Positions 51,884 through 64,000 of a DNA stretch of 64,000 bases are shown one piece after another. The DNA comes from Aristolochia californica (lineage: Eukaryota; Streptophyta; Magnoliopsida; Piperales; Aristolochiaceae), in assembly GCA_029961685.1 (NCBI GenBank), contig JARWKL010000007.1:13401013-13465012 (forward strand), read 5' to 3'. Under the pieces are notes generated by a model. It worked only from the letters and a program-made list of their open reading frames with translations, was not told the DNA's origin and made no database searches. The translations under genes were made by a program, and so were the position numbers. The stretch's first letter is position 1, and every line of letters begins with the position of its first letter.

Positions 51884-53909
51884 CAAATGAACACAAAAGT
51901 TTTGTTATCCAAGTTTGGGAAATTCCACTAGTCCAAAACTAATATCTTGGAATTTTACATGAAGCAGATTTTTTCTACACATGTCTTAAAAATGGGTATG
52001 CATGCCAGAAACATGTTAAAGATTCAAATGACCTATGGATCCAAAGCTTTTAAAGAGAATAACAAACGCTCATTAAATTCTCAAGTGAACTTGCGGTGGG
52101 ATATTTGCCCGAGTCAAACATGTCAATATTTTGCCCATTTGCAAAAAGCTGACATAACTAATCATAGATGATTGTAATGTGATTTATCATGCGTAACGGG
52201 CTATATTTTTGTACGAAATGACTTATGGATTGCAATTCAACACTCGGTTAAAAAATCCTCCGCAACCCGTTTTTCCCGACGATTGCAAAACCTGAGATAT
52301 AAAAACGAAAAGGTGCTTACAATCCCTAAAAATTACAGACACTGTTTGGAATTATCTCTCCCTACAATTGTGCATTGTGTTTTTCCATTTTAGATGTACA
52401 CTTTTTTCTTAAATCAGAACTTTGAGTTTTCGCTCCCCCTTCATCCCGTAAACAAAAAAGGCAAAAAAGATCACAACAAAATAAAAATTTTTTAGTTGAT
52501 GTGTGGAAAATATTTAAAATAACAACTAATGTAAATAAAAAATATCTATTCACACACCACAAGTGAACACAAAAGTTTTGTTATCCAAGTTTGGGAAATT
52601 CCATTAGTCCAACCCTATTAAGCTTGGAATTTTACATGAAGGAGATTTTTTCTACACATGTTTTAAAAATGGATATGCATGCTTGAAACATGTTAAAGAT
52701 TCAAATGACTTATGGATCCAAAGCTTTTAACGAGAATAACAAACGCTCATTAAATTCTCAAGTGAACGTGCGGTGGGATATTTACCCGAGTCTGACAAGT
52801 CATAATTTTGCCCATTTTCAAAAATGTGATCTAACAATCATTGATGATTGTAAAGTGATTTATCATGCGTAACGGGCTATATTTTTGTATGAAATGACTT
52901 ATGGATTGCAATTCAACACTCAGTTAAAAATCCTCTGCCACCAGTTTTTCCCGACGATTGCAAAAACTGAGATATAAAAACTAAAAAGAGCTTACAATCC
53001 CTAAAAATAACAGACACTCTTTGGAATTATCTCTCCCTACAAATTGTGCATTGTGCTTTTCCATTTTAGATGTACACTTTTTTCTCAAATCAAAACTTTT
53101 ACTTTTCGCTCTCCCTTCATCCCGAAAACAAACAAGGCAAAAAGCTTACAAAAAAACGAAAATTTTATAGTTGATGTACGGAAAAAATTTAAAACAATAA
53201 CAGATATAAATAATGAAAATTTATTCGCCCAACACAAATGAACACAAAAGATTTGTTATCCAATTTTGGGAAATTCCACTAGTTTAACCCTAATAGCTTG
53301 GAATTTTGCAAGAGAGAGATTTCATCCACACATGTTTTTAAAATGGATATGCATGTTTGAAACATGTTAAAGATGCAAATGAGCTATGGATGCAAAGCTT
53401 TTAAAGAGAATAACAAACGCTCATTAAATTCTCAAGTGAACTTGCGGTGGGATATTTGCCCGAGTCAAACATGTCAATATTTTGCCCATTTGTAAAAAGC
53501 TGACATAATCATCATAGATGATTGTAATGTGATTTATCATGCGTAACGGGCTATATTTTTGTACGAAATGACTTATGGATTGCAATTCAACACTCTGTTA
53601 AAAAATCCTCCGCAACCCATTTTTCCCGACGATTGCAAAACCTGAGATATAAAAACGAAAAGGTGCTTACAATCCCTAAAAATTACAGACACTCTTTGGA
53701 ATTATCTCTCTCTACACATGTGCATTGTGCGTTTCCGTTTCAGATGTACACATTTTTCTTAAATCAAAACTTCGAGTTTTTCGCTCTCCCTTCATCCCGT
53801 AAACAAAAAAGGCAAATAGATCACAGCAAACTGAAAATTTCATAGTTGATGTGCGGAAAAAGTTTAAAACAATAAAAAAAGTAAATGAAGAAAATTTATT
53901 CACACACCA
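51884..53909 (+). repeat. HOR copy H25, 2,026 bp
   Basis: Monomers a 51884-52559, b 52560-53234, c 53235-53909. CAAGTGAAC and GAGTCTGAC in b, TTAAAGATGC and GTGCGTTTCC in c. Private ATTGTGTTTTTCC in a, CTAAAAATAACAG and TTTCTCAAATC in b, and CATTTGTAAAAAGC in c (T at 53493), which creates a stop in the short c frame. Confidence 0.95.
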
Positions 53910-55934
53910 CAAATGAACACAAAAGTTTTGTTATCCAAGTTTGGGAAATTCCACTAGTCCAAAACTAATATCTTGGAATTTTACATGAAGCAGATTTTTT
54001 CTACACATGTCTTAAAAATGGGTATGCATGCCAGAAACATGTTAAAGATTCAAATGACCTATGGATCCAAAGCTTTTAAAGAGAATAACAAACGCTCATT
54101 AAATTCTCAAGTGAACTTGCGGTGGGATATTTGCCCGAGTCAAACATGTCAATATTTTGCCCATTTGCAAAAAGCTGACATAACTAATCATAGATGATTG
54201 TAATGTGATTTATCATGCGTAACGGGCTATATTTTTGTACGAAATGACTTATGGATTGCAATTCAACACTCGGTTAAAAAATCCTCCGCAACCCGTTTTT
54301 CCCGACGATTGCAAAACCTGAGATATAAAAACGAAAAGGTGCTTACAATCCCTAAAAATTACAGACACTGTTTGGAATTATCTCTCCCTACAATTGTGCA
54401 TTGTGCTTTTCCATTTTAGATGTACACTTTTTTCTTAAATCAGAACTTTGAGTTTTCGCTCCCCCTTCATCCCGTAAACAAAAAAGGCAAAAAAGATCAC
54501 AACAAAATAAAAATTTTTTAGTTGATGTGTGGAAAATATTTAAAATAACAACTAATGTAAATAAAAAATATCTATTCACACACCAGAAATGAACACAAAA
54601 GTTTTGTTATCCAAGTTTGGGAAATTCCATTAGTCCAACCCTATTAAGCTTGGAATTTTACATGAAGGAGATTTTTTCTACACATGTTTTAAAAATGGAT
54701 ATGCATGCTTGAAACATGTTAAAGATTCAAATGACTTATGGATCCAAAGCTTTTAACGAGAATAACAAACGCTCATTAAATTCTCAAGTGAACGTGCGGT
54801 GGGATATTTACCCGAGTCTGACAAGTCATAATTTTGCCCATTTTCAAAAATGTGATCTAACAATCATTGATGATTGTAAAGTGATTTATCATGCGTAACG
54901 GGCTATATTTTTGTATGAAATGACTTATGGATTGCAATTCAACACTCAGTTAAAAATCCTCTGCCACCAGTTTTTCCCGACGATTGCAAAAACTGAGATA
55001 TAAAAACTAAAAAGAGCTTACAATCCCTAAAAATTACAGACACTCTTTGGAATTATCTCTCCCTACAATTGTGCATTGTGATTTTCCATTTTAGATGTAC
55101 ACTTTTTTCTTAAATCAAAACTTTTACTTTTCGCTCTCCCTTCATCCCGAAAACAAACAAGGCAAAAAGCTTACAAAAAAACGAAAATTTTATAGTTGAT
55201 GTACGGAAAAAATTTAAAACAATAACAGATATAAATAATGAAAATTTATTCGCCCAACACAAATGAACACAAAAGATTTGTTACCCAATTTTGGGAAATT
55301 CCACTAGTTTAACCCTAATAGCTTGGAATTTTGCAAGAGAGAGATTTCATCCACACATGTTTTTAAAATGGATATGCATGTTTGAAACATGTTAAAGATG
55401 CAAATGAGCTATGGATGCAAAGCTTTTAAAGAGAATAACAAACGCTCATTAAATTCTCAAGTGAACTTGCGGTGGGATATTTGCCCGAGTCAAACATGTC
55501 AATATTTTGCCCATTTGCAAAAAGCTGACATAATCATCATAGATGATTGTAATGTGATTTATCATGCGTAACGGGCTATATTTTTGTACGAAATGACTTA
55601 TGGATTGCAATTCAACACTCTGTTAAAAAATCCTCCGCAACCCATTTTTCCCGACGATTGCAAAACCTGAGATATAAAAACGAAAAGGTGCTTACAATCC
55701 CTAAAAATTACAGACACTCTTTGGAATTATCTCTCTCTACACATGTGCATTGTGCGTTTCCGTTTCAGATGTACACATTTTTCTTAAATCAAAACTTCGA
55801 GTTTTTCGCTCTCCCTTCATCCCGTAAACAAAAAAGGCAAATAGATCACAGCAAACTGAAAATTTCATAGTTGACGTGCGGAAAAAGTTTAAAACAATAA
55901 AAAAAGTAAATGAAGAAAATTTATTCACACACCA
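53910..55934 (+). repeat. HOR copy H26, 2,025 bp
   Basis: Monomers a 53910-54585, b 54586-55259, c 55260-55934. First copy with TTTGTTACCCAATT at the start of c, kept through H30. GAGTCTGAC in b. Private ACACCAGAAATG in a, ATTGTGATTTTCC in b, GTTGACGTGCGG in c. Confidence 0.95.
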
Positions 55935-57959
55935 CAAATGAACACAAAAGTTTTGTTATCCAAGTTTGGGAAATTCCACTAGTCCAAAACTAATATCTTG
56001 GAATTTTTACATGAAGCAGATTTTTTCTACACATGTCTTAAAAATGGGTATGCATGCCAGAAACATGTTAAAGATTCAAATGACCTATGGATCCAAAGCT
56101 TTTAAAGAGAATAACAAACGCTCATTAAATTCTCAAGTGAACTTGCGGTGGGATATTTGCCCGAGTCAAACATGTCAATATTTTGCCCATTTGCAAAAAG
56201 CTGACATAACTAATCATAGATGATTGTAATGTGATTTATCATGCGTAACGGGCTATATTTTTGTACGAAATGACTTATGGATTGCAATTCAACACTCGGT
56301 TAAAAAATCCTCCGCAACCCGTTTTTCCCGACGATTGCAAAACCTGAGATATAAAAACGAAAAGGTGCTTACAATCCCTAAAAATTACAGACACTGTTTG
56401 GAATTATCTCTCCCTACAATTGTGCATTGTGCTTTTCCATTTTAGATGTACACTTTTTTCTTAAATCAGAACTTTGAGTTTTCGCACCCCCTTCATCCCG
56501 TAAACAAAAAAGGCAAAAAAGATCACAACAAAATAAAAATTTTTTAGTTGATGTGTGGAAAATATTTAAAATAACAACTAATGTAAATAAAAAATATCTA
56601 TTCACACACCACAAATGAACACAAAAGTTTTGTTATCCAAGTTTGGGAAATTCCATTAGTCCAACCCTATTAAGCTTGGAATTTTACATGAAGGAGATTT
56701 TTTCTACACATGTTTTAAAAATGGATATGCATGCTTGAAACATGTTAAAGATTCAAATGACTTATGGATCCAAAGCTTTTAACGAGAATAACAAACGCTC
56801 ATTAAATTCTCAAGTGAACGTGCGGTGGGATATTTACCCGAGTCTAACAAGTCATAATTTTGCCCATTTTCAAAAATGTGATCTAACAATCATTGATGAT
56901 TGTAAAGTGACTTATCATGCGTAACGGGCTATATTTTTGTATGAAATGACTTATGGATTGCAATTCAACACTCAGTTAAAAATCCTCTGCCACCAGTTTT
57001 TCCCGACGATTGCAAAAACTGAGATATAAAAACTAAAAAGAGCTTACAATCCCTAAAAATTACAGACACTCTTTGGAATTATCTCTCCCTACAATTGTGC
57101 ATTGTGCTTTTCCATTTTAGATGTACACTTTTTTCTTAAATCAAAACTTTTACTTTTCGCTCTCCCTTCATCCCGAAAACAAACAAGGCAAAAAGCTTAC
57201 AAAAAACGAAAATTTTATAGTTGATGTACGGAAAAAATTTAAAACAATAACAGATATAAATAATGAAAATTTATTCGCCCAACACAAATGAACACAAAAG
57301 ATTTGTTACCCAATTTTGGGAAATTCCACTAGTTTAACCCTAATAGCTTGGAATTTTGCAAGAGAGAGATTTCATCCACACATGTTTTTAAAATGGATAT
57401 GCATGTTTGAAACATGTTAAAGATGCAAATGAGCTATGGATGCAAAGCTTTTAAAGAGAATAACAAACGCTCATTAAATTCTCAAGTGAACTTGCGGTGG
57501 GATATTTGCCCGAGTCAAACATGTCAATATTTTGCCCATTTGCAAAAAGCTGACATAATCATCATAGATGATTGTAATGTGATTTATCATGCGTAACGGG
57601 CTATATTTTTGTACGAAATGACTTATGGATTGCAATTCAACACTCTGTTAAAAAATCCTCCGCAACCCATTTTTCCCGACGATTGCAAAACCTGAGATAT
57701 AAAAACGAAAAGGTGCTTACAATCCCTAAAAATTACAGACACCCTTTGGAATTATCTCTCTCTACACATGTGCATTGTGCGTTTCCGTTTCAGATGTACA
57801 CATTTTTCTTAAATCAAAACTTCGAGTTTTTCGCTCTCCCTTCATCCCGTAAACAAAAAAGGCAAATAGATCACAGCAAACTGAAAATTTCATAGTTGAT
57901 GTGCGGAAAAAGTTTAAAACAATAAAAAAAGTAAATGAAGAAAATTTATTCACACACCA
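55935..57959 (+). repeat. HOR copy H27, 2,025 bp
   Basis: Monomers a 55935-56611 (677 bp), b 56612-57284 (673 bp), c 57285-57959. First copy with one extra T (GGAATTTTTACATG) in a, kept through H30. GAGTCTAAC in b and GACACCCTTTGG in c, both shared with H29. Private TTTCGCACCCCC in a and AAAGTGACTTATC in the b core. Confidence 0.95.
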
Positions 57960-59985
57960 CAAATGAACACAAAAGTTTTGTTATCCAAGTTTGGGAAATT
58001 CCACTAGTCCAAAACTAATATCTTGGAATTTTTACATGAAGCAGATTTTTTCTACACATGTCTTAAAAATGGGTATGCATGCCAGAAACATGTTAAAGAT
58101 TCAAATGACCTATGGATCCAAAGCTTTTAAAGAGAATAACAAACGCTCATTAAATTCTCAAGTGAACTTGCGGTGGGATATTTGCCCGAGTCAAACATGT
58201 CAATATTTTGCCCATTTGCAAAAAGCTGACATAACTAATCATAGATGATTGTAATGTGATTTATCATGCGTAACGGGCTATATTTTTGTACGAAATGACT
58301 TATGGATTGCAATTCAACACTCGGTTAAAAAATCCTCCGCAACCCGTTTTTCCCGACGATTGCAAAACCTGAGATATAAAAACGAAAAGGTGCTTACAAT
58401 CCCTAAAAATTACAGACACTGTTTGGAATTATCTCTCCCTACAATTGTGCATTGTGCTTTTCCATTTTAGATGTACACTTTTTTCTTAAATCAGAACTTT
58501 GAGTTTTCGCTCCCCCTTCATCCCGTAAACAAAAAAGGCAAAAAAGATCACAACAAAATAAAAATTTTTTAGTTGATGTGTGGAAAATATTTAAAATAAC
58601 AACTAATGTAAATAAAAAATATCTATTCACACACCACAAATGAACACAAAAGTTTTGTTATCCAAGTTTGGGAAATTCCATTAGTCCAACCCTATTAAGC
58701 TTGGAATTTTACATGAAGGAGATTTTTTCTACACATGTTTTAAAAATGGATATGCATGCTTGAAACATGTTAAAGATTCAAATGACTTATGGATCCAAAG
58801 CTTTTAACGAGAATAACAAACGCTCATTAAATTCTCAAGTGAACGTGCGGTGGGATATTTACCCGAGTCTGACAAGTCATAATTTTGCCCATTTTCAAAA
58901 ATGTGATCTAACAATCATTGATGATTGTAAAGTGATTTATCATGCGTAACGGGCTATATTTTTGTATGAAATGACTTATGGATTGCAATTCAACACTCAG
59001 TTAAAAATCCTCTGCCACCAGTTTTTCCCGACGATTGCAAAAACTGAGATATAAAAACTAAAAAGAGCTTACAATCCCTAAAAATTACAGACACTCTTTG
59101 GAATTATCTCTCCCTACAATTGTGCATTGTGCTTTTCCATTTTAGATGTACACTTTTTTCTTAAATCAAAACTTTTACTTTTCGCTCTCCCTTCATCCCG
59201 AAAACAAACAAGGCAAAAAGCTTACAAAAAAACGAAAATTTTATAGTTGATGTACGGAAAAAATTTTAAACAATAACAGATATAAATAATGAAAATTTAT
59301 TCGCCCAACACAAATGAACACAAAAGATTTGTTACCCAATTTTGGGAAATTCCACTAGTTTAACCCTAATAGCTTGGAATTTTGCAAGAGAGAGATTTCA
59401 TCCACACATGTTTTTAAAATGGATATGCATGTTTGAAACATGTTAATGATGCAAATGAGCTATGGATGCAAAGCTTTTAAAGAGAATAACAAACGCTCAT
59501 TAAATTCTCAAGTGAACTTGCGGTGGGATATTTGCCCGAGTCAAACATGTCAATATTTTGCCCATTTGCAAAAAGCTGACATAATCATCATAGATGATTG
59601 TAATGTGATTTATCATGCGTAACGGGCTATATTTTTGTACGAAATGACTTATGGATTGCAATTCAACACTCGGTTAAAAAATCCTCCGCAACCCATTTTT
59701 TCCGACGATTGCAAAACCTGAGATATAAAAACGAAAAGGTGCTTACAATCCCTAAAAATTACAGACACTCTTTGGAATTATCTCTCTCTACACATGTGCA
59801 TTGTGCGTTTCCGTTTCAGATGTACACATTTTTCTTAAATCAAAACTTCGAGTTTTTCGCTCTCCCTTCATCCCGTAAACAAAAAAGGCAAATAGATCAC
59901 AGCAAACTGAAAATTTCATAGTTGATGTGCGGAAAAAGTTTAAAACAATAAAAAAAGTAAATGAAGAAAATTTATTCACACACCA
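57960..59985 (+). repeat. HOR copy H28, 2,026 bp
   Basis: Monomers a 57960-58636, b 58637-59310, c 59311-59985. GAGTCTGAC in b as in H26. Monomer c has TTAATGATGC, an a-like ACTCGGTT after the core, and CCCATTTTTTCCG. Private AAATTTTAAACAAT in b. Confidence 0.95.
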
Positions 59986-62010
59986 CAAATGAACACAAAA
60001 GTTTTGTTATCCAAGTTTGGGAAATTCCACTAGTCCAAAACTAATATCTTGGAATTTTTACATGAAGCAGATTTTTTCTACACATGTCTTAAAAATGGGT
60101 ATGCATGCCAGAAACATGTTAAAGATTCAAATGACCTATGGATCCAAAGCTTTTAAAGAGAATAACAAACGCTCATTAAATTCTCAAGTGAACTTGCGGT
60201 GGGATATTTGCCCGAGTCAAACATGTCAATATTTTGCCCATTTGCAAAAAGCTGACATAACTAATCATAGATGATTGTAATGTGATTTATCATGCGTAAC
60301 GGGCTATATTTTTGTACGAAATGACTTATGGATTGCAATTCAACACTCGGTTAAAAAATCCTCCGCAACCCGTTTTTCCCGACGATTGCAAAACCTGAGA
60401 TATAAAAACGAAAAGGTGCTTACAATCCCTAAAAATTACAGACACTGTTTGGAATTATCTCTCCCTACAATTGTGCATTGTGCTTTTCCATTTTAGATGT
60501 ACACTTTTTTCTTAAATCAGAACTTTGAGTTTTCGCTCCCCCTTCATCCCGTAAACAAAAAAGGCAAAAAAGATCACAACAAAATAAAAATTTTTTAGTT
60601 GATGTGTGGAAAATATTTAAAATAACAACTAATGTAAATAAAAAATATCTATTCACACACCACAAATGAACACAAAAGTTTTGTTATCCAAGTTTGGGAA
60701 ATTCCATTAGTCCAACCCTATTAAGCTTGGAATTTTACATGAAGGAGATTTTTTCTACACATGTTTTAAAAATGGATATGCATGCTTGAAACATGTTAAA
60801 GATTCAAATGACTTATGGATCCAAAGCTTTTAACGAGAATAACAAACGCTCATTAAATTCTCAAGTGAACGTGCGGTGGGATATTTACCCGAGTCTAACA
60901 AGTCATAATTTTGCCCATTTTCAAAAATGTGATCTAACAATCATTGATGATTGTAAAGTGATTTATCATGCGTAACGGGCTATATTTTTGTATGAAATGA
61001 CTTATGGATTGCAATTCAACACTCAGTTAAAAATCCTCTGCCGCCAGTTTTTCCCGACGATTGCAAAAACTGAGATATAAAAACTAAAAAGAGCTTACAA
61101 TCCCTAAAAATTACAGACACTCTTTGGAATTATCTCTCCCTACAATTGTGCATTGTGCTTTTCCATTTTAGATGTACACTTTTTTCTTAAATCAAAACTT
61201 TTACTTTTCGCTTTCCCTTCATCCCGAAAACAAACAAGGCAAAAAGCTTACAAAAAAACGAAAATTTTATAGTTGATGTACGGAAAAAATTTAAAACAAT
61301 AACAGATATAAATAATGAAAATTTATTCGCCCAACACAAATGAACACAAAAGATTTGTTACCCAATTTTGGGAAATTCCACTAGTTTAACCCTAATAGCT
61401 TGGAATTTTGCAAGAGAGAGATTTCATCCACACATGTTTTTAAAATGGATATGCATGTTTGAAACATGTTAAAGATGCAAATGAGCTATGGATGCAAAGC
61501 TTTTAAAGAGAATAACAAACGCTCATTAAATTCTCAAGTGAACTTGCGGTGGGATATTTGCCCGAGTCAAACATGTCAATATTTTGCCCATTTGCAAAAA
61601 GCTGACATAATCATCATAGATGATTGTAATGTGATTTATCATGCGTAACGGGCTATATTTTTGTACGAAATGACTTATGGATTGCAATTCAACACTCTGT
61701 TAAAAATCCTCCGCAACCCATTTTTCCCGACGATTGCAAAACCTGAGATATAAAAACGAAAAGGTGCTTACAATCCCTAAAAATTACAGACACCCTTTGG
61801 AATTATCTCTCTCTACACATGTGCATTGTGCGTTTCCGTTTCAGATGTACACATTTTTCTTAAATCAAAACTTCGAGTTTTTCGCTCTCCCTTCATCCCG
61901 TAAACAAAAAAGGCAAATAGATCACAGCAAACTGAAAATTTCATAGTTGATGTGCGGAAAAAGTTTAAAACAATAAAAAAAGTAAATGAAGAAAATTTAT
62001 TCACACACCA
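59986..62010 (+). repeat. HOR copy H29, 2,025 bp
   Basis: Monomers a 59986-60662, b 60663-61336, c 61337-62010 (674 bp). GAGTCTAAC and GACACCCTTTGG as in H27; CGCTTTCCC in b shared with H30. Private TGCCGCCAG in b and a one-A deletion in TGTTAAAAATCC of c. Confidence 0.95.
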
Positions 62011-64000
62011 CAAATGAACACAAAAGTTTTGTTATCCAAGTTTGGGAAATTCCACTAGTCCAAAACTAATATCTTGGAATTTTTACATGAAGCAAATTTT
62101 TTCTACACATGTCTTAAAAATGGGTATGCATGCCAGAAACATGTTAAAGATTCAAATGACCTATGGATCCAAAGCTTTTAAAGAGAATAACAAACGCTCA
62201 TTAAATTCTCAAGTGAACTTGCGGTGGGATATTTGCCCGAGTCAAACATGTCAATATTTTGCCCATTTGCAAAAAGCTGACATAACTAATCATAGATGAT
62301 TGTAATGTGATTTATCATGCGTAACGGGCTATATTTTTGTACGAAATGACTTATGGATTGCAATTCAACACTCGGTTAAAAAATCCTCCGCAACCCGTTT
62401 TTCCCGACGATTGCAAAACCTGAGATATAAAAACGAAAAGGTGCTTACAATCCCTAAAAATTACAGACACTGTTTGGAATTATCTCTCCCTACAATTGTG
62501 CATTGTGCTTTTCCATTTTAGATGTACACTTTTTTCTTAAATCAGAACTTTGAGTTTTCGCTCCCCCTTCATCCCGTAAACAAAAAAGGCAAAAAAGATC
62601 ACAACAAAATAAAAATTTTTTAGTTGATGTGTGGAAAATATTTAAAATAACAACTAATGTAAATAAAAAATATCTATTCACACACCACAAATGAACACAA
62701 AAGTTTTGTTATCCAAGTTTGGGAAATTCCATTAGTCCAACCCTATTAAGCTTGGAATTTTACATGAAGGAGATTTTTTCTACACATGTTTTAAAAATGG
62801 ATATGCATGCTTGAAACATGTTAAAGATTCAAATGACTTATGGATCCAAAGCTTTTAACGAGAATAACAAACGCTCATTAAATTCTCAAGTGAACGTGCG
62901 GTGGGATATTTACTCGAGTCTAACAAGTCATAATTTTGCCCATTTTCAAAAATGTGATCTAACAATCATTGATGATTGTAAAGTGATTTATCATGCGTAA
63001 CGGGCTATATTTTTGTATGAAATGACTTATGGATTGCAATTCAACACTCAGTTAAAAATCCTCTGCCACCAGTTTTTCCCGACGATTGCAAAAACTGAGA
63101 TATAAAAACTAAAAAGAGCTTACAATCCCTAAAAATTACAGACACTCTTTGGAATTATCTCTCCCTACAATTGTGCATTGTGCTTTTCCATTTTAGATGT
63201 ACACTTTTTTCTTAAATCAAAACTTTTACTTTTCGCTTTCCCTTCATCCCGAAAACAAACAAGGCAAAAAGCTTACAAAAAAACGAAAATTTTATAGTTG
63301 ATGTACGGAAAAAATTTAAAACAATAACAGATATAAATAATGAAAATTTATTCGCCCAACACAAATGAACACAAAAGATTTGTTACCCAATTTTGGGAAA
63401 TTCCACTAGTTTAACCCTAATAGCTTGGAATTTTGCAAGAGAGAGATTTCATCCACACATGTTTTTAAAATGGATATGCATGTTTGAAACATGTTAAAGA
63501 TGCAAATGAGCTATGGATGCAAAGCTTTTAAAGAGAATAACAAACGCTCATTAAATTCTCAAGTGAACTTGCGGTGGGATATTTGCCCGAGTCAAACATG
63601 TCAATATTTTGCCCATTTGCAAAAAGCTGACATAATCATCATAGATGATTGTAATGTGATTTATCATGCGTAACGGGCTATATTTTTGTACGAAATGACT
63701 TATGGATTGCAATTCAACACTCTGTTAAAAAATCCTCCACAACCCATTTTTCCCGACGATTGCAAAACCTGAGATATAAAAACGAAAAGGTGCTTACAAT
63801 CCCTAAAAATTACAGACACTCTTTGGAATTATCTCTCTCTACACATGTGCATTGTGCGTTTCCGTTTCAGATGTACACATTTTTCTTAAATCAAAACTTC
63901 GAGTTTTTCGCTCTCCCTTCATCCCGTAAACAAAAAAGGCAAATAGATCACAGCAAACTGAAAATTTCATAGTTGATGTGCGGAAAAAGTTTAAAACAAT
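62011..64000 (+). repeat. HOR copy H30 (right-truncated)
   Basis: Monomers a 62011-62687, b 62688-63361, c 63362-64000, cut about 36 bp before its end, so the array continues to the right of the window. Private GAAGCAAATTTT in a, ATTTACTCGAG in b, and CCTCCACAACCC in c. Confidence 0.93.

Larger units (their letters stand above)
1..64000. repeat. Satellite DNA array, trimeric higher-order repeat (a-b-c, 2,026 bp)
   Basis: The whole window is one head-to-tail tandem array in a single orientation. Three diverged monomers of 676, 675 and 675 bp alternate strictly a-b-c, and the trimer recurs every 2,022-2,026 bp from edge to edge, with one exception near 43783-44457. Phase was set at CAAATGAAC, found once per monomer. 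Monomer types are told apart by fixed differences: only c has GGATGC where a and b have GGATCC, only b ends in CGCCCAACA, and only a has AAATCAGAAC. No unique sequence, gene, rRNA, tRNA or transposon is interspersed. Copies of one type are nearly identical while types clearly differ, the mark of HOR-level homogenisation by unequal exchange or amplification. The family is not one I recognise. Centromeric, pericentromeric or subtelomeric location is inference only. Confidence 0.97.

Noticed and set aside
1..64000. rDNA spacer, 5S or tRNA gene cluster as explanation of the 2-kb tandem repeat
   Set aside because: No rRNA or tRNA-like segments with their internal promoter boxes were seen in any monomer.
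1..64000. CRISPR array, prophage or bacterial accessory island
   Set aside because: Repeats are directly adjacent 675-bp units without spacers, no long open frames exist anywhere, and no integrase, transposase or phage gene is present.
1..64000. LTR retrotransposon or DNA transposon origin
   Set aside because: No terminal repeats with TG..CA ends, primer-binding site, polypurine tract linked to coding sequence, or target-site duplications could be recognised. A very old transposon fragment as ancestor of the monomer cannot be excluded.

Overview
The window is a single uninterrupted block of tandemly repeated satellite DNA. I find no protein-coding gene, RNA gene, transposable element, CRISPR array or unique-sequence flank in it. 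The sequence is AT-rich (about one third G+C, judged by eye) and is built from monomers of about 675 bp. There are three monomer types, called a (676 bp), b (675 bp) and c (675 bp), always in the order a-b-c, giving a 2,026-bp higher-order repeat (HOR). I phase each monomer at the motif CAAATGAAC (CAAGTGAAC in some copies). With this phasing the window holds 95 monomers: a partial copy H0 at the left edge, 29 complete a-b-c trimers, one two-monomer remnant next to H21, and a nearly complete copy H30 cut by the right edge. Copies differ by a handful of substitutions and 1-4 bp indels, whereas a, b and c differ clearly from one another. That contrast defines a homogenised HOR array.

Region by region: H0-H3 (1-7998) are close to the consensus. 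H4-H11 (7999-24202) form a block sharing three substitutions in monomer a, and inside it H6-H11 look almost identical, so this block is a recent local amplification. H12-H17 (24203-36357) return to the older a type, and H13-H17 share a private b variant. H18-H21 (36358 to about 44457) form another family, ending in the one structural irregularity: a c/a hybrid monomer at 43783-44457 that removes one monomer-length from the register. H22-H30 (45808-64000) are the most variable copies. There, and in H18-H21, diagnostic variants alternate between neighbouring copies, suggesting a second-tier period of about 4.05 kb (six monomers).

The organism is a eukaryote, since megasatellite HOR arrays of this kind belong to centromeric, pericentromeric, subtelomeric or other heterochromatic DNA. 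I do not recognise the satellite family and cannot say plant or animal from sequence alone. The short open frames (60-85 codons) recur with the repeat, overlap on both strands, often start at TTG and are broken by copy-specific indels or nonsense changes, so I treat them as non-coding.

The most interesting features are a 79-bp core near the middle of every monomer that is almost invariant between a, b and c, a short dyad next to that core that all three monomers keep in different sequence versions, and the position of the hybrid junction inside the core. These are the best candidates for a protein-binding or recombination-relevant element of the satellite.
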